Part shown: positions 6,725 to 12,293 of the stretch, piece by piece
Layout: every line of letters starts with the position of its first letter
Position numbering within the stretch: position 1 is the stretch's first letter
Assembly: GCA_035550595.1 (NCBI GenBank)
Contig: DASZOV010000101.1
Span: 1 to 22,256, forward strand
DNA length: 22,256 nt
Source: CALFMR01 sp035550595
GTDB lineage: Bacteria; Acidobacteriota; Vicinamibacteria; Vicinamibacterales; SCN-69-37
Direction: 5' to 3'
Notes under the pieces: generated by a model
Database searches by the model: none
What the model saw: the letters and a program-made list of their open reading frames with translations, nothing else
What the model was told of the DNA's origin: nothing
Position numbers and translations under genes: made by a program

Positions 6725-6742
6725 TCGGCCGAAAACGGTCGA
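6725..6742. terminator. hairpin between convergent methyltransferase and bioY
   Basis: A 7-bp stem (6725-6731 with 6736-6742, including one G-U pair) closes an AAAA loop. It occupies the 34-nt gap between two convergent stop codons, where a bidirectional terminator is expected. There is no T-tract. Confidence 0.4.
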
Positions 6743-6755
6743 AGCGGACGCGCGA

Positions 6756-7364
6756 CTAACGCACCCGCGCGGCGCCAAGCCCGCGCCAGATGGCAGGGAG
6801 CATCGCCGCGGCGACCACGGCTTTGGCGACATCGAGCGCGGCGAACGGCACGAGACCACCGGCGAGCGCCGCGGACCACGAATGCAGGATGCCGACGGCC
6901 AGCCACGACACGCCGCCGAGATAGATGATCGCCAAACCCGCCAGCATCGCCGCGAGTGACGTGACGTAGCGCCGATCCCATCCACGCTCGGACAACCAGC
7001 CGACGACCGCGGCCGCGAGCGGATACGCCAGCAGATAGCCGCCGGTCGGGCCGACGAGACGCGCGAGACCAGGCGCGAGCGTGGGCGACGGGGCGAACAC
7101 GGCGACGCCGAGCGCGCCGAGCACGACGTAACTCACCTGCGACAACGCGCCGAGACGCGCGCCGAGCACGGCGCCGACCAGCACGACGGCCATCGGGCCG
7201 AACGTGAACGGCACCGCCGTGAATGGCAGCGGCATCGTAAACTGAGCCGCGAGTGCGGTCACGGCCACGGCGAGCGCAACGACCGCGCCGCGCGTGAGCA
7301 CGGACCGCGACCGGCCGGCCGCCGAATAGGCAAAGAGCGTGTGAACGTCGGCGCGAGTGGTCAC
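6756..7364 (-). CDS. bioY: biotin transporter BioY (ECF substrate-binding subunit)
   Basis: The 202-residue membrane protein is the S-component of a biotin energy-coupling-factor transporter. It has about six hydrophobic segments and the family hallmarks: an early FTMPLPFTAVPFTFGPMAV segment, the GARLGALSQVSYVVLGALGVAVF region, and GPTGGYLLAYPLAA, the conserved BioY motif. No ecfA, ecfA' or ecfT genes are adjacent, so it either works alone, as shown for some BioY proteins, or shares a distant module. The start is GTG at 7364, exactly 6 nt after TAGAAT, so leaderless translation is likely. The gene is divergent from thiD with only 16 nt between start codons. Confidence 0.92.
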   Translation of the reverse strand: MTTRADVHTLFAYSAAGRSRSVLTRGAVVALAVAVTALAAQFTMPLPFTAVPFTFGPMAVVLVGAVLGARLGALSQVSYVVLGALGVAVFAPSPTLAPGLARLVGPTGGYLLAYPLAAAVVGWLSERGWDRRYVTSLAAMLAGLAIIYLGGVSWLAVGILHSWSAALAGGLVPFAALDVAKAVVAAAMLPAIWRGLGAARVR

Positions 7365-7370
7365 GACGGG

Positions 7371-7376
7371 ATTCTA
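7371..7376 (-). promoter_or_regulatory. bioY -10 box TAGAAT, overlapping the thiD promoter region
   Basis: On the minus strand TAGAAT (5 of 6 to consensus) precedes the bioY GTG by 6 nt. On the plus strand the overlapping GATTCT (7370-7375) lies 5 nt before the thiD ATG and matches TATAAT at three positions. With only 16 nt between start codons, any promoters must overlap here and their -35 regions must lie in the opposite genes. There is no room for a TPP riboswitch in front of thiD. Confidence 0.55.
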
Positions 7377-7380
7377 GTCA

Positions 7381-8187
7381 ATGCAGACGGCGCTGACAAT
7401 TGCGGGCAGCGATTCGAGCGGCGGCGCCGGCCTCCAGGCCGACCTCGCGACATTCGCCGCGCACGGCGTGTATGGCACGTCGGCCGTGACAGCCGTCACG
7501 GCGCAGAACACGCGCGGCGTCGGCACGATCCTCCCGCTGCCTCCGTCGCTCGTTCGTGAACAAATCGACACGGTCGTCACCGATCTCGGCGCGGATGCGA
7601 CGAAGATCGGCATGCTCGCCACGGCCGCCATCGCGCGCGTCGTTGCCGAGGCCATCGCGCGTCACGCGCTGCGCCATGTCGTGCTCGACACCGTGCTGCG
7701 ATCGACCAGCGGCGCGGCCCTCCTCGACGACGACGGCGTCGTCGTCCTGCGCGACGCGCTGATTCCCGCCGCGGAGATCGTCACCGCCAACTTACCTGAG
7801 GCCGAAGTGCTGACCGGCATTCGCATTGGGAGCGTGGCGGACTCCCGCCGTGCGGCGCGTGCGCTCATCGCGCTCGGTGCACGCACGGTCGTCGTCAAAG
7901 GTGGGCATCTCGAGGGCGCGCCCATCGACGTCGTCGATGACGGCCGCGCGGTGATCGAACTGAATGGCGAGCGGCTACCGGGACGGCACACGCACGGGAC
8001 GGGCTGCACGTTCGCGTCAGCCATCGCGGCGCGGCTCGCGCGCGGCGAGTCCCCCATCGATGCGATCCGCTCGGCCAAGGCTTATGTGGCTCGCGCGATT
8101 GCGGCGGCGCCGGGGCTCGGCGGCGGGCGCGGTCCGCTCGGCCGCGTGCCAGCGGATGTTCCGCCAGACGACGTTCCATCAGAATAG
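7381..8187 (+). CDS. thiD: hydroxymethylpyrimidine/phosphomethylpyrimidine kinase
   Basis: ThiD phosphorylates HMP and HMP phosphate to HMP pyrophosphate in thiamine synthesis. The 268-residue ribokinase-fold protein opens with AGSDSSGGAGLQADLATF (8-25), followed by the SAVTAVTAQNTRGV substrate region. GRHTHGTGCTFASAIAA (201-217) supplies the anion hole and catalytic C209. Two usually conserved prolines are changed: the AGSDPSGGAG loop is AGSDSSGGAG, and the DPV before the SG loop is DTV (103-105). The fold and catalytic Cys are retained, so activity is likely. No other thi genes are nearby. The C-terminal 20 residues are Pro/Asp-rich and probably disordered. Confidence 0.9.
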   Translation: MQTALTIAGSDSSGGAGLQADLATFAAHGVYGTSAVTAVTAQNTRGVGTILPLPPSLVREQIDTVVTDLGADATKIGMLATAAIARVVAEAIARHALRHVVLDTVLRSTSGAALLDDDGVVVLRDALIPAAEIVTANLPEAEVLTGIRIGSVADSRRAARALIALGARTVVVKGGHLEGAPIDVVDDGRAVIELNGERLPGRHTHGTGCTFASAIAARLARGESPIDAIRSAKAYVARAIAAAPGLGGGRGPLGRVPADVPPDDVPSE

Positions 8188-8226
8188 AGGTCGTGCCATA
8201 CGCCCATCGGGAGCTGGCGGTCCGTG

Positions 8227-8232
8227 TACACT
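8227..8232 (+). promoter_or_regulatory. moaE -10 box TACACT, leaderless start
   Basis: TACACT is followed by GACAGG and the ATG at 8239, again a 6-nt spacer. This decides the start: the in-frame GTG at 8224 lies upstream of the hexamer and would not be on the transcript. A GGGAG at 8209-8213 could serve that GTG if a longer message exists. Confidence 0.55.
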
Positions 8233-8238
8233 GACAGG

Positions 8239-8733
8239 ATGATCGTCGAGCCGCTGGCAGTCCTGCGGCAGCCGCTGTCGATCGAGACGCTGGTCGCCAG
8301 GCTCGAGGCCGACACGCGCGGTGCCGGGGAAGGCTGCGGCGCGGTGGCCACGTTCATCGGCGTCGTGCGCGCGACGAGCCAAGGCCGGCGGGTGCGTCAT
8401 CTCGAGTACGAGGCGTTCGCTCCGCTGGCCGTGAAGGTGTTCCAGCGCATCGCCGATGAAGCGCGCCGCGAATGGAATGACGTGCACGTAGGCATCCACC
8501 ATCGCATCGGACGCCTGATGGTCGGCGAAACCAGTGTGATCGTCGCTGCTGCGGCGGCGCATCGTGACGCGGCGTGTCGCGCGTGCCGATACGCCATCGA
8601 GCGGGTCAAGCAGATTGCGCCGATCTGGAAGCACGAGTACTTCGAGGACGGCGACGCATGGGTGGAAGGCACCGTCGCCGATCCGGCTGACGATCGTGCG
8701 CGTCTCGCCGCCCGGGCTTGCGCATGCGCGTGA
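8239..8733 (+). CDS. moaE: molybdopterin synthase catalytic subunit MoaE
   Basis: MoaE transfers sulfur from MoaD thiocarboxylate to precursor Z (cPMP), making molybdopterin. The 164-residue protein has the family core: CGAVATFIGVVRATSQGR (33-50), RHLEYEAFAPLA, HHRIGRLMVGETSVIV, and the active-site stretch with K124 and K131 in ERVKQIAPIWKHE. The ending CACA is a short Ala/Cys tail. I place the start at ATG 8239 because it lies 6 nt after TACACT; a GTG 15 nt upstream would add five residues. The gene overlaps moaD by 10 nt, which couples the two subunits. No other moa genes are in the window. Confidence 0.9.
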   Translation: MIVEPLAVLRQPLSIETLVARLEADTRGAGEGCGAVATFIGVVRATSQGRRVRHLEYEAFAPLAVKVFQRIADEARREWNDVHVGIHHRIGRLMVGETSVIVAAAAAHRDAACRACRYAIERVKQIAPIWKHEYFEDGDAWVEGTVADPADDRARLAARACACA

Positions 8734-8996
8734 CGGTGCAGCTCTTCGCGCGGCTCGGCGATCTGGCGGGATGCCGCGAGGAGACGTACGATCTCTCGCC
8801 TGGCGCACGAGTCGCCGACGTCTGGCAGGCGGTCGCCGCCGCGCACCCGGACGTCCGCACGCTCACGGGCGCTGTGTCGTGCGCGATCAACGCGGACTTC
8901 GCGCCGCTCACCGCCGAGGTGCACGACGCCGACGAGGTCGCGTTCCTGCCGCCGGTGTCGGGAGGCGCCGGACAGGACGTTCGACGCAAGCGGTGA
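8724..8996 (+). CDS. moaD: molybdopterin synthase sulfur carrier MoaD with C-terminal extension
   Basis: MoaD is a ubiquitin-like carrier whose C-terminal glycine is adenylated and thiocarboxylated before MoaE uses it. The 90-residue product has the beta-grasp pattern (VTVQLFARLGDLAG, then AINADFAPLTAEVHDADEVAFLPPVSGG). The Gly-Gly (80-81) is not the end: nine more residues, AGQDVRRKR, follow before the TGA. Carriers of this family need a free Gly-Gly, so this form would have to be trimmed, or the tail is an error or a sign of changed use. The ATG at 8724 is preferred over TTG 8718. The gene overlaps moaE by 10 nt and lies 16 nt before prfA. Confidence 0.88.
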   Translation: MRVTVQLFARLGDLAGCREETYDLSPGARVADVWQAVAAAHPDVRTLTGAVSCAINADFAPLTAEVHDADEVAFLPPVSGGAGQDVRRKR

Positions 8997-9012
8997 GGCC
9001 CCAACGAACTTT

Positions 9013-10119
9013 ATGACTTCGCAGGTGCTCGACAAGTTGAAAGCGACGGCCGCGCACTACGACGAGCTGACGCGGCTCGTGAGCGACCCGGCCGTCCAGG
9101 CCGATCCGCCGACCTATCGCACGCATTCGAAGGCGCTCGCCGATCTCCAGGAGACCGTCGATCGCTACCACGAGTACGACGCGGTCGAGCGGCAGCTCGC
9201 CGAGGCGCGTGACGTTGCGGCCTCCGGCGATCCCGAGCTGCGCGAGCTCGCGGCCGAGGAAATCGCCGCGCTCGAGGCGCGGATCGCCGACCTCGACACG
9301 ATCCTGCGCGGACTGCTCGTGCCACGCGATCCCAACGACGACCGCGACGTCGTCCTCGAAATCCGAGCGGGGACGGGCGGCGATGAAGCGGCGCTCTTCG
9401 CGTCGGATCTCTTCCGCATGTACACGCGCTACGCCGAGCGCCAGCGCTGGAAGGTCGACGTGCTGTCGATGAGCGAAACCGGCGTCGGCGGCGTGAAGGA
9501 AGTCATCGCCACGATCGAAGGCAAGGGCGTCTACCGCCGGCTCAAGCACGAGAGCGGCGTCCATCGCGTGCAGCGCGTGCCGGCCACCGAAGCGAGCGGC
9601 CGCATCCACACGTCGACGGCGACCGTGGCCGTGCTGCCCGAGGCGGAGGAAGTCGACATCCAGATCGATCCGAAGGACCTGCGCATCGACACGTTCTGCT
9701 CGAGCGGCCCCGGCGGCCAGAGCGTGAACACGACGTACTCCGCCGTGCGCCTCACCCACCTGCCGACCGGCCTCGTCGTTTCACAGCAGGACGAGAAGTC
9801 GCAGATCAAGAACCGGCAGAAGGCGATGAAGGTGCTGCGGTCGCGGCTCTACGAGATGGAGATGCGCAAGCAGCAAGAAGCCATCGCGAAGGAGCGGCGC
9901 GGACAGGTGGGCACGGGCGAGCGCTCGGAGAAGATCCGCACCTACAACTTCAAGGAAAACCGTGTCACCGATCACCGCATCAACTTCACGATGCACCAGC
10001 TCGAAAACGCGCTCGACGGCGACCTCGACACGCTCATCGCCGAGCTCGAGTCGCACGAGCAGTCGGATCGACTGCGCGAAGCGACGGCGGGGACGGCCTC
10101 CGAGGCGGCCGCCTCGTGA
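9013..10119 (+). CDS. prfA: peptide chain release factor 1
   Basis: RF1 reads UAA and UAG stop codons and triggers peptide release. The 368-residue protein has normal length. The codon-recognition tripeptide PAT lies at 190-192 in RVQRVPATEASG, which separates it from RF2 (SPF). The catalytic GGQ is at 234-236 in SSGPGGQSVNTT, slightly divergent from the usual SGAGGQHVNTT, and the RIHTSTATVAVLPE segment is typical. prmC, whose product methylates this glutamine, follows after 30 nt, a conserved pairing. Upstream moaD ends 16 nt before the ATG, so prfA may be expressed from the moaE promoter. No strong Shine-Dalgarno sequence is at usual spacing; the nearest GAGG is 14 nt away. Confidence 0.96.
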   Translation: MTSQVLDKLKATAAHYDELTRLVSDPAVQADPPTYRTHSKALADLQETVDRYHEYDAVERQLAEARDVAASGDPELRELAAEEIAALEARIADLDTILRGLLVPRDPNDDRDVVLEIRAGTGGDEAALFASDLFRMYTRYAERQRWKVDVLSMSETGVGGVKEVIATIEGKGVYRRLKHESGVHRVQRVPATEASGRIHTSTATVAVLPEAEEVDIQIDPKDLRIDTFCSSGPGGQSVNTTYSAVRLTHLPTGLVVSQQDEKSQIKNRQKAMKVLRSRLYEMEMRKQQEAIAKERRGQVGTGERSEKIRTYNFKENRVTDHRINFTMHQLENALDGDLDTLIAELESHEQSDRLREATAGTASEAAAS

Positions 10120-10149
10120 ACGGCGCGGACGTGATGCGTTCGTCCGCAC

Positions 10150-11025
10150 ATGACGATCGCTGAAAGCGTCCGCGACGCGGCTACGGCGCTCGGGGCCGCC
10201 GGTTTCCCGCGGGATGACGCGCGACGAGATGCAGCCGTCCTCGGCCGCGCGGCGTCCGGTCTCGACGACGCGCATTGGATCGCCGGTCAGCGCGATCCGG
10301 CCGATGCCGTGTTCTCGAGCGCGCTGACGGCGTGGACGAAACGTCGCGCCGCGCACGAGCCGGTCGCGTACATCACGGGCACGCGCGAGTTCTACGGCCG
10401 GCCGTTCCGCGTCACGCCCGCGGTCCTCATTCCTCGCCCCGAAACCGAAGGCGTCGTCGAAGAAGCGCTGCGGCTGGCGCGCGCGGATGCCGACGGCCGC
10501 GCGATTGACGCTCATCTGCGCGTCGTCGACGTGGGCACGGGCAGCGGATGTCTCGCCATCACGCTGGCACTCGAGCGACCCGATGCGCAGGTCACGGCGA
10601 CCGACGTCTCTCCGGACGCGCTCATCGTCGCCGCCGACAACGCAAAGCGGTTAGGCGCGACGCGCATCGACTTCCGCCGCGCCAACCTGCTCGACGGCCT
10701 GCCGGGACCGTTCGATCTCATAGTCTCGAATCCGCCGTACATCGCGATCGCCGATCGCGCGAGCCTGCCGGCCGACGTGCGCGACTACGAGCCGGCCGCC
10801 GCGCTCTTCGGTGGCGACGACGGCCTCGACGTCGTTCGTGGACTGGTCGCGCAGGCGTCGACATGCCTCGCGCCGAACGGTCATCTGGTGATGGAGATCG
10901 GCGCCGGCCAGGCGGACGCCGTCCGCGCACTCATCGAGGCCACGCCCGGCCTCGTCTGGCGCCACGTCACGCCCGATCTCGCCGGCATTCCGCGGGTCGT
11001 CGTGGCAGGCCGCGCGCTTCTATAA
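10150..11025 (+). CDS. prmC: peptide chain release factor N5-glutamine methyltransferase
   Basis: PrmC (HemK) methylates the glutamine of the GGQ motif in RF1 and RF2 with SAM. The 291-residue protein has the N-terminal helical domain, the linker motif YITGTREFYGRPFRV, the PRPETE motif, the SAM-binding VVDVGTGSGCLAITLAL and the diagnostic substrate motif NPPYIA. All are intact and the length is standard. It follows prfA after 30 nt. Its TAA stop codon (11023-11025) lies inside the TATAAT box of the HIT gene, so the two genes are arranged without any spare sequence. Confidence 0.95.
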   Translation: MTIAESVRDAATALGAAGFPRDDARRDAAVLGRAASGLDDAHWIAGQRDPADAVFSSALTAWTKRRAAHEPVAYITGTREFYGRPFRVTPAVLIPRPETEGVVEEALRLARADADGRAIDAHLRVVDVGTGSGCLAITLALERPDAQVTATDVSPDALIVAADNAKRLGATRIDFRRANLLDGLPGPFDLIVSNPPYIAIADRASLPADVRDYEPAAALFGGDDGLDVVRGLVAQASTCLAPNGHLVMEIGAGQADAVRALIEATPGLVWRHVTPDLAGIPRVVVAGRALL

Positions 11026-11026
11026 T
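11021..11026 (+). promoter_or_regulatory. HIT gene -10 box TATAAT, leaderless start
   Basis: A perfect TATAAT is followed by CCCTGC and the ATG at 11033. The prmC stop codon is embedded in it. No ribosome-binding site fits between. A -35 hexamer is not evident at 17 bp. Confidence 0.7.
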
Positions 11027-11032
11027 CCCTGC

Positions 11033-11374
11033 ATGTCGTGTCTCTTCTGCCGCATCATCTCGGGCGAGATTCCGGCGACGAAGGTCTACGAGGACGAGCG
11101 GATGGTCGCGTTCGCGGACGTCAATCCGCAGGCGCCGATGCACGTGCTCATCGTGCCGCGCGAACACATCGCGTCGCTCAACGAGCTGACCGACGCGCAC
11201 GACGAACTGGTCGGCGCGATGCTGCGCCGGGCCGCCGCGCTCGCACGCGAGAGCGGTTACGCCGACCGCGGCTTCCGCACCGTCTTCAACTGCCAGGCCG
11301 GCGCCGGCCAGACGGTGTTCCACCTGCACCTGCACGTGCTGGCCGGACGCGCGTTCACGTGGCCACCGGGGTAG
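11033..11374 (+). CDS. HIT-family nucleotide-binding protein (Hint-like)
   Basis: The 113-residue protein is a histidine-triad nucleotide hydrolase or transferase. The triad HLHLHVL is at 97-103. The N-terminal SCLFCRIISGEIPATKVYED segment and MHVLIVPREHIASL are typical of the Hint/PKCI branch, which hydrolyses purine phosphoramidates such as AMP-lysine. Cysteines C3 and C6 may contribute to a zinc site, as in many bacterial members. Length is normal. It has its own TATAAT 6 nt before the ATG and is convergent with the HAD gene across an inverted-repeat region. Confidence 0.92.
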   Translation: MSCLFCRIISGEIPATKVYEDERMVAFADVNPQAPMHVLIVPREHIASLNELTDAHDELVGAMLRRAAALARESGYADRGFRTVFNCQAGAGQTVFHLHLHVLAGRAFTWPPG

Positions 11375-11390
11375 AGAGGAAGGCGCTCGC

Positions 11391-11529
11391 CAACTTCGAA
11401 CTTTGAACTTCGAACTTCGAAATTGGGTTCGTGGTTCCGGCGCTGACGTCGAGGCGGGGCGCGGAAGGAAGGAAAATGCGCCGAAGGCGCCTCATGCGTT
11501 CGAAGTTCAAAGTTCAAAGTTCAAAGTTG
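11391..11529. terminator. 31-nt inverted repeat between convergent HIT and HAD genes
   Basis: Arms at 11391-11421 and 11499-11529 are complementary with two mismatches out of 31, around a 77-nt loop. In minus-strand RNA both mismatches become G-U pairs, so the hairpin is complete in the HAD transcript. The arms are built from heptamer repeat arrays B and C. The loop holds a small GCGCC-GAA-GGCGC hairpin (11478-11490). It may act as a transcription barrier between the convergent genes. It lacks a classical T-tract. Confidence 0.45.
11393..11427. repeat. heptamer tandem repeat array B, five 7-bp units
   Basis: Units read ACTTCGA, ACTTTGA, ACTTCGA, ACTTCGA and AATTGGG. They are the reverse complement of the unit type in array C and related to array A. 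The array begins 19 nt after the HIT stop codon. Confidence 0.75.
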
Positions 11530-11532
11530 ACA
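11498..11532. repeat. heptamer tandem repeat array C, five 7-bp units
   Basis: Units read GTTCGAA, GTTCAAA, GTTCAAA, GTTCAAA and GTTGACA. The array overlaps the 3' end of the HAD gene on the minus strand: about the last six codons (STLNFEL region) and the TGA stop are made of repeat sequence. Confidence 0.75.
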
Positions 11533-12259
11533 GCGCTCTTCCAGCCTGCCCCATCAGTTCCCGCAGTTCGCGCAGCGAACGAATCACCGAGACCGACGGG
11601 GCGACGGTCGCCGGTCGGCCGGCGCGGGCGAGCAGGACGCCGCGCATGCCGATACGCTCGGCGCCCTCGACGTCCTGCATGAGGCTGTCGCCCACCATCA
11701 CCGCCTCGCCGGGCGCCACCTGCATGAGCTGGAGCGCGGCCTGGAAGATCGCCGGGTGCGGTTTCATGTAGCCGTGCTCTGCCGAGGAGACCGCGACCGA
11801 CACGAGACCGTCCAACTCGAAGTGCGACTGGAACGACGCGAGGCAGCGGTGCGAGTTCGAGATGAGGCCGAGCCGGATGCCGGCCTGCCGCAGCGCCGTG
11901 AGCGTCTCGACCACGTCGTCGTAGAGTGAGAAGTGATGGTGGTGCGCCCACTCGTCGTAGGTTTCCCGAGCGGCCGCATCGATGGCCGCCCGACGCGCGG
12001 TCAGATCGTCCGCGCCGTCCTCGCCGCCCATCAGCTCGATGATCCGGCGCGTGTAGGCCAGATAGAGATCGGCGTCGTAATCGGCGTCGGCCGACTCGAG
12101 CACCGCCGCGGCGCCGGCCACCGCGCGTTCGAAACGGGCCGGGTCGAGCGTCAGGCCGTGGCGGGCGCAGCTCCGCTGGTAGCCCGAGCCCTGGAATCGC
12201 GGACCTGGATGAATCAGCGTGAAATCGACGTCGAAGAAGACGGCCAGAGGACCAGCCAC
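11507..12259 (-). CDS. HAD-superfamily hydrolase
   Basis: The 250-residue protein has the HAD motifs in order: FDVDFTLI with D10 and D12, LISNS (132-136), a lysine in MKPHP (165-169), and MVGDSLMQDVEGA (188-200). The long helical cap with an HHHH run (106-109) suggests the YjjG/haloacid-dehalogenase-like branch; the substrate is unknown. I choose the GTG at 12259. The longer frame starts with a TTG that overlaps the TATAAT at 12268-12273, so it cannot be on the transcript. The C-terminus runs into heptamer repeat array C, adding a few repeat-encoded residues. It is divergent from ileS and convergent with the HIT gene. Confidence 0.86.
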   Translation of the reverse strand: MAGPLAVFFDVDFTLIHPGPRFQGSGYQRSCARHGLTLDPARFERAVAGAAAVLESADADYDADLYLAYTRRIIELMGGEDGADDLTARRAAIDAAARETYDEWAHHHHFSLYDDVVETLTALRQAGIRLGLISNSHRCLASFQSHFELDGLVSVAVSSAEHGYMKPHPAIFQAALQLMQVAPGEAVMVGDSLMQDVEGAERIGMRGVLLARAGRPATVAPSVSVIRSLRELRELMGQAGRALSTLNFEL

Positions 12260-12267
12260 CGTCCGCA

Positions 12268-12275
12268 ATTATAGA
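12268..12275. promoter_or_regulatory. shared symmetric -10 element for HAD gene and ileS
   Basis: The minus strand carries a perfect TATAAT (12273 to 12268), 8 nt before the HAD GTG. The plus strand carries the overlapping TATAGA (12270-12275), which would start ileS transcription about 12 nt before its ATG at 12294. The element is nearly self-complementary, so a single melted region could fire in both directions. Confidence 0.6.
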
Positions 12276-12293
12276 ATGAGCACTTCGGCGACC

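Noticed and set aside
7365..7380. A TPP or biotin riboswitch in front of thiD or bioY
   Set aside because: The gap is 16 nt, far too short for an aptamer.
11391..11532. A CRISPR-like array from the repeated short units
   Set aside because: The units are 7 bp in direct tandem with no spacers, and no cas genes are nearby.
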